Positions 8,669 to 16,536 of a stretch of DNA of 46,364 nucleotides are shown one piece after another. Positions within the stretch are counted from its first letter, which is position 1. Each line of letters opens with the position of its first letter. The position numbers and the translations under genes were made by a program. The stretch spans positions 1 through 46,364 of the forward strand of contig CALIRO010000034.1 of assembly GCA_938042245.1 (NCBI GenBank), written 5' to 3'. Below the pieces are notes generated by a model that made no database searches, had not been told where the DNA came from, and saw only the letters and a list, made by a program, of their open reading frames with translations. The stretch comes from an uncultured Thermoguttaceae bacterium. Lineage in GTDB: Bacteria > Planctomycetota > Planctomycetia > Pirellulales > Thermoguttaceae.

Positions 8669-8782
8669 GAGGCAAAGGGTTTATCGCCATGAAATAGAAT
8701 CTATCCGAAGACACCGACGGAACTCGCCGCGACCTCCAGCCGGGAGGCAAAGGGTTTATCTCCATGAAATAGAATCTACCGG
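8669..8782 (+). repeat. Pair of 39-base direct repeats between ruvC and ruvA
   Basis: Unit 1 (8669-8707) and unit 2 (8744-8782) start 75 bases apart and differ at 3 of 39 positions. Both begin GAGGCAAAGGGTTTATC and contain CCATGAAATAGAATCTA. Each therefore carries a minimal start-stop frame, ATG AAA TAG. The second unit ends 19 bases before the ruvA start. The role is unknown: duplication of a ruvA leader, a small repetitive element, or a translational control signal. Confidence 0.8.
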
Positions 8783-8801
8783 ATTTTCGAGGATTTTTGC
8801 T

Positions 8802-9428
8802 GTGATTACGAAGATGACTGGGCAATTGGTAGGGTTGGGGGAAGAATCGCTTCGGCTCCAAGTGGGGCCGATCGAATACGAAGTGCTGATTTCGGAGTTT
8901 ACCCGTCGGCAATTACAGCAGCAGATCGGCCAACAGATCAGCCTGCATACGATTGAGTACCTGGAGGGCAATCCTGGGCACGGACGGCTGATACCGCGGC
9001 TGATCGGTTTTTTGAGCGAGGCGGAGCGAGAGTTTTTCGAGCTATTTTGTTCGGTTGATGGGGTCGGGGTGAAGAAGGCGCTGCGGGCGATGGTGCGTCC
9101 GGTGCAGGAGGTGGCCGTCGCCATCGAAGAGCAGCAGACCAAACTGCTGGCTGGTTTGCCAGGCATCGGCATGGCCACGGCCGAACGGATCGTTGCCAAA
9201 TTGCGCCGCAAAGTGCCGAAGTTCGCCCTGATGGTAACCCGAGCCGAAGCTCCCGAAGAGGCGGCCCCGGCCGATGTGGTCTCGGAAACCTATCAGATCC
9301 TTCTGGGGCTGGGCCATTCGGAAAGCGACGCCCGGCGCCTGTTGGACCGTGCCTTGCAACCCGGCAGAAAATATCGAGATGTGCAGGAACTGATCCAGGC
9401 CATTTACCAGCAGACCCGGCCAAGTTAA
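8802..9428 (+). CDS. ruvA: Holliday junction branch migration protein RuvA
   Basis: The 208 residues have the RuvA layout. An N-terminal OB domain (1-64) starts MITKMTGQLVGLGEESLRLQ. Two helix-hairpin-helix motifs follow around CSVDGVGVKKALRAM and LAGLPGIGMATAERIVAKL, then a linker and the small C-terminal domain III that contacts RuvB. RuvA binds the four-way junction and loads the RuvB motor. The start is a GTG at 8802 with CGAGGA 8 bases upstream, which aligns best with the family; an ATG at 8814 would remove four residues. It forms a recombination-repair pair with ruvC. Confidence 0.96.
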   Translation: MITKMTGQLVGLGEESLRLQVGPIEYEVLISEFTRRQLQQQIGQQISLHTIEYLEGNPGHGRLIPRLIGFLSEAEREFFELFCSVDGVGVKKALRAMVRPVQEVAVAIEEQQTKLLAGLPGIGMATAERIVAKLRRKVPKFALMVTRAEAPEEAAPADVVSETYQILLGLGHSESDARRLLDRALQPGRKYRDVQELIQAIYQQTRPS

Positions 9429-9540
9429 CGCCTCCACCGCTCTGGGGACGCTTAGCAGAGGGCAGATCGCTTTATCCGTTTGCCAAGTCCTGCCAAATTT
9501 TAAAGTTCTCTCTTTTCAAAATCGGCCCATCCGGGTAGAG

Positions 9541-9546
9541 TATAAT
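9541..9546 (+). promoter_or_regulatory. Putative -10 element upstream of the double-hotdog gene
   Basis: TATAAT lies 43 bases before the first possible ATG (9589) and 109 before the alternative (9655). There is no convincing -35 at 16-18 bases, so support is only partial. Confidence 0.3.
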
Positions 9547-9588
9547 GTTTTCCAAAGGCGGTCGTTTTCAGGTTGGTCAGCGTATTGC

Positions 9589-10674
9589 ATGGCAATCAGG
9601 AAAGGGTTCAGGGTAGGGGGACAGGGTTCAACATTGGAAGGGGCTTACGAGGCGATGGAATTTTCGATCTTAGACCGGATTGTGGGCTGGGTTCCTGGTC
9701 GGTGGATTCGCGCAGAAAAGAGGCTCCAGGAAAACGAACCTTATCTGCCGGATCATTTCCCAGGCATTCCTGTATTGCCCGGGGTATTGATTTTGGAAGG
9801 GATGGTGCAGGCGGGCAGGCTGCTATTGGACCTGAGCGAGCCAGGACCTAGGCGCCGGTTTACCGTGGAGTGGTTTCGGGGGGTGAAATTCCTGCGATTT
9901 GTTCACCCGGGCGATCGGCTGGAAATCTGTTGCCAACTGGTCGATTTCCGCAAACCGGACGGACCGGTGGAGATGCTTTGTCTAGGAGAGGTGGGGGGTC
10001 GGCTGGCGGTGTCGGCACGGATTCGGCTCAAAACCTGCCCGGCTCAGCCCGCAGGCGCCGAAGAATTCTGGACGCTCAAAAATCGAGAACCCCTCGCTGG
10101 CTCTCTGTCTGCACAAATGGTCCAGCTTCCTGCACAGGGAACTGCCCACTCTCACCGCGAAGCGTTTCGGTGGCTTTGGATCGATCGATTTACCGAATTT
10201 CAATCTGGCGCCTGGGCGGAGGCCTACAAACAAGTACCACCCCCCAGCCCTCCCAGCCACCTGGGACGCATCAATCCCCAGCGTCTGAATGCCACCTTCA
10301 TTTTGGAGGGAATGGCGCAAACGGGCGGTCTATTGGCTTTTGAGGCCACGGGATTTCGGCTTTCGCCGATCATGGCGCGGATTCCGCAAGCGGAGTTTCA
10401 TTTGGAAGCTCGGCCTGGGGAGAGTTTGGTTTATCGGGCTTCCTTAGAGCGGCTTGGGCCAGAAGGGGCGGCCGTTACTGTCACCAGCCACCAGCTTGAC
10501 CAACTTCAGGCCAAAGCGCAGATTTTGTTTGCCTTGATAGGCAACGGCGCCGAAGCCCAGCCGAAAGTTGATCCGGCTATCTTTTATCGGATGATGACCG
10601 AAATGGCCGCCTTCGACGTGCCCACCCCTGGCCGACCTATGCCCCTTGCCCAGCCCAGCTCCTCCCCCTATTGA
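9589..10674 (+). CDS. Double-hotdog protein related to FabZ-type 3-hydroxyacyl-ACP dehydratases
   Basis: The 361-residue protein contains two hotdog domains in one chain. In the first (about 26-147), DHFPGIPVLPGVLILEGM reproduces the FabZ active-site block; H56 and E70 have the same 14-residue spacing as the catalytic pair of E. coli FabZ. The second domain (about 192-330) keeps the helix motif ATFILEGMAQTGGLLAFE, but its HFPG loop is replaced by HLGRINPQRLN with different spacing, so it is probably inactive. FabZ proteins dehydrate 3-hydroxyacyl-ACP. Fused tandem hotdogs can make one complete dimer-like active unit. The start is uncertain: 9589 lacks a ribosome site, while ATG 9655 (MEFSILDRIV) would fit FabZ length. 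No other fatty-acid gene is adjacent. Confidence 0.8.
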   Translation: MAIRKGFRVGGQGSTLEGAYEAMEFSILDRIVGWVPGRWIRAEKRLQENEPYLPDHFPGIPVLPGVLILEGMVQAGRLLLDLSEPGPRRRFTVEWFRGVKFLRFVHPGDRLEICCQLVDFRKPDGPVEMLCLGEVGGRLAVSARIRLKTCPAQPAGAEEFWTLKNREPLAGSLSAQMVQLPAQGTAHSHREAFRWLWIDRFTEFQSGAWAEAYKQVPPPSPPSHLGRINPQRLNATFILEGMAQTGGLLAFEATGFRLSPIMARIPQAEFHLEARPGESLVYRASLERLGPEGAAVTVTSHQLDQLQAKAQILFALIGNGAEAQPKVDPAIFYRMMTEMAAFDVPTPGRPMPLAQPSSSPY

Positions 10675-10695
10675 CCTGTCTGCTGCTGGGGACCA

Positions 10696-10740
10696 TAATC
10701 CAAGCACCCTCTACCTGGCAAAGATGTTCTGCTTGGATTA
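10696..10740 (+). promoter_or_regulatory. Perfect 11-base inverted repeat directly upstream of a ribosome binding site
   Basis: TAATCCAAGCA (10696-10706) is the exact reverse complement of TGCTTGGATTA (10730-10740), with a 23-base loop. It ends two bases before the AAGGAG (10743-10748) that serves the ATG at 10757. As RNA it would be a hairpin next to the ribosome site; as DNA it could be an operator. No U-run follows, so it is not a simple terminator of the upstream gene. Confidence 0.6.
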
Positions 10741-10756
10741 GTAAGGAGCCGGGCCG

Positions 10757-12010
10757 ATGCGGTGGATAGGAAGTTCGTGTTTATTTGTTTATATTATCTT
10801 GGCCTTTGTCAGCTTCCCGGCCGAGCAAAGCCCCCAGACACCGGCGATCCAGCCCGTCGAAAATTCCGCCGCCGCTTCCCCCACCGAGGCTGCAGCCGGA
10901 GGAAACCAGCCCGCCCCTGACTCTTCCCAGGAGGACTCCGTAGGTGGCGAGCTACCGGAGCCGAAACCGGTCCCGGCCATGCAGGTACTCCCTCTGCCCT
11001 ATGACCAGGCATCCTTCCAATACCTGGGCCGGGAGTTGACCCGGTATCATTTCGGGCCCAGCCTCCGAAGACCGTTTTTATACCCAGTGGCTGGTCCGGA
11101 AGGCAGGTCGCTTACTCGGATGGGCCATCCCCGGGATCCATTCGGCCATAGCCATCACAATTCCGTTTGGATTTCCCATGCCGATGTAGGCGGCGTGAAC
11201 TTTTGGGCGGATCGGGCAGAGGCATTGTCCCTTCTTGGTCGGATTGTCTGCCAGCGGATCGAACAATATGAAGATGGCGATCAGTCGGCCTGGCTGGTAG
11301 CGGTCCACGCCTGGCAAGATGGCCACGCAAAGACGATCCTCCTGGAACGCCGCCGCATCGAAGTACAACTGGACGATCCGGACCACTGGTGGATTCTGAT
11401 CGACATGGAGCTAGCGCCGCCGGGCCAAGAGCCGGTTACCATCGGCCAGAGCCCCTTCGGCATGATCGGCGTGCGCATGGCCAAGACGATTGGCGTCACC
11501 GACGGCGGGGGCCGACTGCTCAACTCCGAAGGCCAACTGGGCGAACCAGCTATGTTCCGTAAACCCGCCCGATGGGTCGATTACAGCGGGCCGATCCTGC
11601 CCTTCGCCAGTCCGTCTGCCTCCGAACAAAAACTTCTGCACGCCGTTTCTTCGGACCAACCTGCCGCTTCGCCTAAGCCACAACCACCGGTTGCTGGTCA
11701 TGCCAAACCCTCTTCCGTTCCGGTGGAAAGCCGATCCGGCGTTTCCGGCAAACATTGTGCCGGCATTACCCTGATGGACCACCCGGCCAATCCCGGTCAT
11801 CCAACGGCGTTCCATGTGCGGGCCGATGGGTGGATGGGGGCCTCGCTGACCCTGGCCGGGCCGATCACCATCCAGCCGGGCCAGACGCTTCGGCTCCGAT
11901 ATGGCCTGTGGGTTCACCCAGGTGTGCCTAACCGAGCCCAGATCGACGCCCAATGGCAACGCTTTGCCAAAATGCCCTTGCCCAGTTTTCCCGCTCGAAA
12001 AACTCCATAA
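10757..12010 (+). CDS. Secreted DUF6807 (PmoA-like) family protein
   Basis: The 417-residue protein has a signal peptide (MRWIGSSCLFVYIILAFVSF) and a Pro/Ala/Glu-rich linker to about residue 75. The DUF6807 core contains PLRRPFLYPV-like SLRRPFLYPVAGPEGRSLTR, a histidine-rich GHPRDPFGHSHHNSVWISH, and later GQSPFGMIGVRMAKTIG. A late block has GITLMDHPANPGHPTAFHVR and LRYGLWVHPG. DUF6807 proteins are abundant in planctomycetes and are often mislabelled 'methane oxygenase PmoA'. They are predicted to be beta-sandwich proteins linked to carbohydrate catabolism, with no established reaction. Ser/Pro-rich insertions (about 290-330) interrupt the core. The Gfo/Idh/MocA gene that follows often accompanies this family. 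Confidence 0.8.
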   Translation: MRWIGSSCLFVYIILAFVSFPAEQSPQTPAIQPVENSAAASPTEAAAGGNQPAPDSSQEDSVGGELPEPKPVPAMQVLPLPYDQASFQYLGRELTRYHFGPSLRRPFLYPVAGPEGRSLTRMGHPRDPFGHSHHNSVWISHADVGGVNFWADRAEALSLLGRIVCQRIEQYEDGDQSAWLVAVHAWQDGHAKTILLERRRIEVQLDDPDHWWILIDMELAPPGQEPVTIGQSPFGMIGVRMAKTIGVTDGGGRLLNSEGQLGEPAMFRKPARWVDYSGPILPFASPSASEQKLLHAVSSDQPAASPKPQPPVAGHAKPSSVPVESRSGVSGKHCAGITLMDHPANPGHPTAFHVRADGWMGASLTLAGPITIQPGQTLRLRYGLWVHPGVPNRAQIDAQWQRFAKMPLPSFPARKTP

Positions 12011-12098
12011 TCCCGGCCACCCCAAGGCCAAGTCAAACTGCCCGTTGGAGGTAACCATTCGGATGCACCCACCCAGCGCTAACGGGAGCAAATCTCCT

Positions 12099-12126
12099 TT
12101 GTCAGCCCTTTGGGTTATGAGATAAT
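12099..12126 (+). promoter_or_regulatory. Putative sigma-70-type promoter of the Gfo/Idh/MocA gene
   Basis: TTGTCA (12099-12104) and GATAAT (12121-12126), each five of six to consensus, are 16 bases apart. The predicted start near 12133 would leave a 57-base leader to the ATG at 12190, which has its own AAGGAG. This favours the upstream start of the gene. Confidence 0.5.
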
Positions 12127-12189
12127 CTAGGGTAGTGCTTCCTTCTTCTATGCGCTGAGAATCCCTTTTCGTGCAAGGAGTACGAAATC

Positions 12190-13521
12190 ATGTCCAAGCT
12201 AGCTACCCAATTGCCCCAATCGATTGCTGGGGCACAGGTTGCTTCCGAGGCCACTCAGGAAGCTTTTATAGCCAGAGAAGCTGTTCGTCCAGGGCAAAGG
12301 AAATCCTTTGGAGAAGGTGCGGCAATGGATCGACGGCGTTTTTTGGCAGGCAGTGGCCTGTTGGGGTTAACCATTGCCAAACCGCAGTGGGTCTGGGGCA
12401 GCCAGGCGGCCTCCACCATGAAACTGGGACTGATCGGCTGCGGAGGCCGAGGCAATTGGATCGCCGATCTATTCCGCCAACACGGCGGCTACCAGTTTAT
12501 TGCGGTGGCCGATTACTTCCCCGACCGGGCGCTTGCGACGGGCAAACGGCTTGGGCTTTCGGAAGACAAATGCTTCAGTACCCTTTCCGGATATAAACGG
12601 GTGCTGGATACCAAACCGGACGCCGTAGTGATCGAAAGTCCTCCTTATTTCCATCCGGATCAGACCTGGGATGCCGTCGAGGCCGGCTGCCATGCCTTTG
12701 TGGCCAAACCGATTGCGGTGGATGTGCCCGGCTGCCAACGCTTCCTTCAGGCCGGCCAACGGGCTACCGAAAAGAAGCTTTGTGTGTGGGTCGATTTCCA
12801 AACCCGGGCCAACCAGCTGTATCAGGAATGCGTTCGTCGGGTCCAGCAGGGGGACATCGGCCCGATCGTTTCCGCTGAGGCCGTCTATTACACTGGTAGC
12901 ACTTGGGGTGGCCCGGTGGAGCTAAAAGACCCCGAAACCCGCATGCGACTCTGGGGCCGGGACCGAATCCTCTCCGGCGACATCATCACCGAACAGAACA
13001 TCCATGCCTTGGATGTGGCCACCTGGTTTTTGGATCAGGATCCGATCCGTGCCTACGGCGCCTGCACCCGCCGCGGCCGACAGGACCCAGACACCGCCTC
13101 GGACCTGGTCTGCCATGACGCCTTTTGCTGTGTCTTCGTGTTCCCAAATGATATTCCGCTCAGCTTCTCATCGAAACAGTACGGAACCGGCATCGAAGAC
13201 ATCGGCTGTTGGATCTTTGGACCAAAAGGCACGGCAGAGACCCACTACTTTGGTCAGGTGCTGATCCGAGGGGAAAAATCCTATAAAGGCGGTAAACTAG
13301 GTAATTTGTACACCGAAGGAGCGGTAGCCAATATCGCCACTTTCCATCAGGCCATTACCCAGGGCGATTTCCAAAATCCCACCGTACCACCCAGCGTGCG
13401 AAGTAATCTGACCACCATCCTGGGCCGAACCGCCGCCTATCAGAAGAGCGAAGTTACCTGGGACCAGATGCTCCGAACGCCGGAAAAATTAGAGTTCCCT
13501 CTAGACCAGTTAAAGTCGTAA
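12190..13521 (+). CDS. Gfo/Idh/MocA family oxidoreductase with Tat-type signal
   Basis: The 443-residue NAD(P)-dependent oxidoreductase has a twin-arginine signal at MDRRRFLAGSGLLGLTIA (46-63). The nucleotide-binding KLGLIGCGGRGNW follows at about 77-90. VAKPIAVDVPGC stands at the usual EKP position, and SGDIITEQNIHALDVATWFL carries the conserved histidine region. Members oxidise or reduce sugars and cyclitols; Tat-bearing versions are a planctomycete hallmark and are exported folded with bound cofactor. The substrate is unknown. There are two good starts: ATG 12190 (AAGGAG 9 bases upstream, behind a promoter) and ATG 12325 (GGAGAAGG 7 bases upstream, giving a normal Tat signal at the extreme N-terminus). 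The 45-residue extension is unusual for a Tat substrate. Confidence 0.9.
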   Translation: MSKLATQLPQSIAGAQVASEATQEAFIAREAVRPGQRKSFGEGAAMDRRRFLAGSGLLGLTIAKPQWVWGSQAASTMKLGLIGCGGRGNWIADLFRQHGGYQFIAVADYFPDRALATGKRLGLSEDKCFSTLSGYKRVLDTKPDAVVIESPPYFHPDQTWDAVEAGCHAFVAKPIAVDVPGCQRFLQAGQRATEKKLCVWVDFQTRANQLYQECVRRVQQGDIGPIVSAEAVYYTGSTWGGPVELKDPETRMRLWGRDRILSGDIITEQNIHALDVATWFLDQDPIRAYGACTRRGRQDPDTASDLVCHDAFCCVFVFPNDIPLSFSSKQYGTGIEDIGCWIFGPKGTAETHYFGQVLIRGEKSYKGGKLGNLYTEGAVANIATFHQAITQGDFQNPTVPPSVRSNLTTILGRTAAYQKSEVTWDQMLRTPEKLEFPLDQLKS

Positions 13522-13555
13522 ACTCGGTGGGTGAGCGCGGGCAAGGGCTTTTGAG

Positions 13556-13575
13556 AAAAACCGCCATGGCGGCTT
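13556..13575 (-). terminator. Possible intrinsic terminator of the minus-strand ATPase cluster
   Basis: Read on the minus strand, AAGCCGC-CATG-GCGGTTT forms a short hairpin (one G-U pair, four-base loop) followed by a run of T. It lies about 117 bases beyond the end of the ExeA-like gene. The centre is the perfect palindrome CCGCCATGGCGG. Confidence 0.35.
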
Positions 13576-13691
13576 CCCAACAGGCATGCCCAGGCGGTCT
13601 TAGGCGTTAGCCCGAGGGCAATTGGATAGCTCATGGGCATAGGCTTCTGAAGACGGATGGGCAACCAGTGCCGAAGACAGACGGCAACCGT

Positions 13692-14525
13692 TTAGGTTGA
13701 AGCAAGCCGGTATATCTCTTCTGCCACGGCCTCTACATGCTCGGCCCGGATGCTATCCTGGTCCTCGGCATAGGCGAGTAGTAGCGCCAAATCCGCCAAC
13801 CGATTGATCCGTCGGGGCACTCCCTGACTGAGTTGATGAAGGGCATCGAGAGCGGACGGATCGAACAGCTCCCGGGTGGCGCCGGCTACTTTCAATCGAT
13901 GGGCTACATACCCGGCGGTCTCCATGCAACTGAAGGGTCGAACCAGACATTTAATCGACAGGCGATCCTCCCAGGAAGGCATCCGTTCCAAAAGGGGCAA
14001 CAGCCCTGGCTGGGCCACTAGCAACAGCGTCCAGCCCACACGCTGGCCAGCTCGAATGTTCAGCAGCAGGCGAAGATCATCCCAATGGCGCGGATCGGTG
14101 ATCAAATGAGCATCCTCCACCACCAACACCGGATGCCTTCCTGCCTGAACCGCCTCTGCGACGAGACGCTGAATCCTTCGGACAGTTTGGTACAGAGGCA
14201 CGTGCTCTGCCCCAGCACTGCGGCCTTCCAGCAAGTCGGCTACATACACCACCAGTTCTTCCCAACGCATCTGCGGAAAGGGGATTTCGATCCACGGCCC
14301 AACCTGCTCTCCCAGCGCATGCTGAAGCATCGCCACCAAAAGGGTTTTGCCCATACCCGGCTCTGCCACCAGCAGGGCCGCTTCCGACCGGTTCTCCAAA
14401 GCATACCGAAGTTTTACTACCGCTGCCTGATGCGACTGGCTCGGATAATAAAACCTCCAGTCCAGGCTGTTTTCAAAGGGCCTTTCCGTAAGTTGCCAAT
14501 ATGCTCGGTACATAGGCTTGGCCAT
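13692..14525 (-). CDS. ExeA/GspA-like AAA ATPase
   Basis: The 277-residue protein opens with MYRAYWQLTERPFENSLDWRF-type sequence, the 'Y..fgl...PF' start of ExeA/GspA-like ATPases. It has a full Walker A (AEPGMGKT, about 54-61), Walker B PVLVVEDAH (about 132-140), and a C-terminal winged-helix-like lid with LSQGVPRRINRLADLALLLA, the sensor-2 region of the family. Relatives power assembly of secretion pores in type II systems or accompany exopolysaccharide/exosortase loci. It lacks the peptidoglycan-binding and membrane parts of full GspA. It is the third gene of a minus-strand cluster with a CpsD-like protein and a long-tailed membrane protein. The ATG at 14525 is chosen over a TTG at 14528; the ribosome site is weak. 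Confidence 0.85.
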   Translation of the reverse strand: MAKPMYRAYWQLTERPFENSLDWRFYYPSQSHQAAVVKLRYALENRSEAALLVAEPGMGKTLLVAMLQHALGEQVGPWIEIPFPQMRWEELVVYVADLLEGRSAGAEHVPLYQTVRRIQRLVAEAVQAGRHPVLVVEDAHLITDPRHWDDLRLLLNIRAGQRVGWTLLLVAQPGLLPLLERMPSWEDRLSIKCLVRPFSCMETAGYVAHRLKVAGATRELFDPSALDALHQLSQGVPRRINRLADLALLLAYAEDQDSIRAEHVEAVAEEIYRLAST

Positions 14526-14676
14526 CAATCCAAAAACCGGCCTATCGTTTCAGGCGCCAGAAGGAACTGTTCTCTGATATTGCTTAGAAGCCACAGAGGC
14601 CCCTGTTCTGAAGCGGAGGCGTTGGCTTAGTGTATGTCCGAAACGACAGAAAGGAGAAATGGGGCGGGGCTTCCAC

Positions 14677-16536
14677 TTATACACAATTATCTACTACTCC
14701 TATCACCGAAGCCCCAACCGCCTCCAGACGCTGCCGCAACACCCCAATATCTGCCTGCCCCCCCCCGGTCCGCACATTCCGCACCAAGACCACAGCCTCG
14801 ACCAAGCAAACCGGCGCTGTTTGGTCTCCGGTCGGTTTGTCCTGCCCCTCTTCTAACGAGCCTAGATCAAGCAGAATGACATCGTACCATGGGCGGAGTT
14901 CTTTTAAACTCTCAGCTAGGGCGGCCAATCGTGCAGGCTGCTGGTCGGCTAAGGTCCCAGAGGCATCGCACCATGGTAGAAGCGTTACTTTGTCGGCTTG
15001 GGATTCAATGAGCACCTCTTGGACACTCCGGCAGCCTTCGCCCAGATGTTCCCAGCCCACTTGCGGGGCCACATTGAGCTGATCGGCTAAATCCGGGTGC
15101 CGAAAATTCACCTCCACTAATAAAACCCGGCAACCTTGGGCCGCCAATTGACCTGCCGCACATAACACCAACGTCGTTGCCCCTTGCCCAGCTTGCAGCG
15201 ATGCAAATCCAATTACCTTCTTACCTTCTTGGGCAGCCGACAAAATCGCTTCCCTTACCCGAGCTAATGCTGCCGGCGCCTTGGCCTCCAGTGCTAAACA
15301 GACCTTCGGCCAACGAAAGGCTGCCACATGCCAATGGGGACAGAAGGGCCTACTACCTGGCCCCGCACTCCTTGGCGCCGAGTCGGTGGCTGGTGGACTT
15401 TGAGCAGCAGGAAAGTTGGCCTGGCCCTTTGTGCCTTTCCCATCGTTGGGCTGGCTTCCATACCCACCTTCCGAGGCCGGCCGGAGTCGAAGCAGGCGCT
15501 CAGGTCCCCCTTGCCCTTGCAACTCCTTCCCCGGAGGCGCCAAAGCCCCCTTGGTTTGTCCACCCAGCACTCCGGGGGGTTGCCGAACGGAGGATTCTTC
15601 TTGGCATGCCTCCTGCTGGGACTCTAAGGCGAATAGGCTCAGCCGAGGTGCATTCAAGCTCTGGGGTAGTTCGGCTACCCCCCGCCCTTTCCGGTTTGGT
15701 GGCTCCTCGTGCAAAGGGATGGTGGGCGAAGGCGGCTCAAAAAAGCACAGCTCCGGTGGGATTTCCAAATCCCGGAGCGTGATTTTCCGGGGATTTTTGG
15801 GGACTTTTTGACGCCTCAGGCTCTGTTCGGAAGGCGGCCTCGGTTCCGCCTGCGGTAAACAGCCAGGAAACTCCAAAATGTACTCTGGTTGGCCTTCCGC
15901 TGGATCCTCCACGGGAAAGTCCGATTGCCCAGTAGGAGAACGATTTTCCAGATAGTTCTCTCTCAATGGGCGGATTTGGGTCTCTTGGACTGTCCGTTTC
16001 CTAGCACCTTTGAAAAGAAAATGGGAGCCGCCTACCCCAGGATGGGTTCCCTGATCCGGACCACGCGTAGAGGCTAACTCCTGTAAGGTCCTCCGATTGG
16101 GCAATCCGACCGAAGATTGCCGATCCTCTTCATCCAATACTTCGGTCAACGAAAGACAACGTACCCGGGGAGCGGATTTTTTGCGCGTGGGATCGCTTGC
16201 CCACTGACCCGATTTGCGCCGGGCCCTCTTTCCCGAAGACGCCGTCTTTGCCGAAGAGTCTGGGATTTCCCTGGCAGAGCCGGGGCCATTGGCTCCTGAA
16301 GGGTTTTTTTCTCCCGGTTGGTTTCCCTTGGCAGCGAGCACCGAGCTAGCCTCTGGGGCCGAACGGAGAGAAAGCTCGCCTAGAAATGGACCAGTCCCCG
16401 CCAGTTCCCCTTGCTGGGGCTGGGGGTTTTGCTGGGAAGTCGGCTTCTGCGGGCTTTCAGAAGGGGCCCGACAAGCGTTCCCATCGCCAGCCTGGAGCAA
16501 ATACGCTTTAATAAAGGCTTGATCCAGTGCCGTCAT
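14677..16536 (-). CDS. CpsD/ParA-like protein with degenerate P-loop and long disordered N-terminus
   Basis: The 619-residue protein has a Pro/Ser/Glu/Gly-rich, presumably disordered first 425 residues. The last 190 residues have the fold pattern of CpsD/CapB tyrosine kinases and ParA ATPases: KKVIGFASLQAGQGATTLVL, then CRVLLVEVNFRHPDLADQL in the Walker A' position, WYDVILLDLGSLE at the Walker B, and VEAVVLVRNVRTG. Key residues differ: the P-loop is GQGATT with no lysine, and the Walker A' aspartate is glutamate/valine. There is no Tyr cluster at the C-terminus. It may therefore bind nucleotide poorly or act as a scaffold. AGGAG precedes the ATG at 16536 by 7 bases, and the gene start overlaps the previous gene by 29 bases, suggesting coupling. 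Confidence 0.75.
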   Translation of the reverse strand: MTALDQAFIKAYLLQAGDGNACRAPSESPQKPTSQQNPQPQQGELAGTGPFLGELSLRSAPEASSVLAAKGNQPGEKNPSGANGPGSAREIPDSSAKTASSGKRARRKSGQWASDPTRKKSAPRVRCLSLTEVLDEEDRQSSVGLPNRRTLQELASTRGPDQGTHPGVGGSHFLFKGARKRTVQETQIRPLRENYLENRSPTGQSDFPVEDPAEGQPEYILEFPGCLPQAEPRPPSEQSLRRQKVPKNPRKITLRDLEIPPELCFFEPPSPTIPLHEEPPNRKGRGVAELPQSLNAPRLSLFALESQQEACQEESSVRQPPGVLGGQTKGALAPPGKELQGQGGPERLLRLRPASEGGYGSQPNDGKGTKGQANFPAAQSPPATDSAPRSAGPGSRPFCPHWHVAAFRWPKVCLALEAKAPAALARVREAILSAAQEGKKVIGFASLQAGQGATTLVLCAAGQLAAQGCRVLLVEVNFRHPDLADQLNVAPQVGWEHLGEGCRSVQEVLIESQADKVTLLPWCDASGTLADQQPARLAALAESLKELRPWYDVILLDLGSLEEGQDKPTGDQTAPVCLVEAVVLVRNVRTGGGQADIGVLRQRLEAVGASVIGVVDNCV

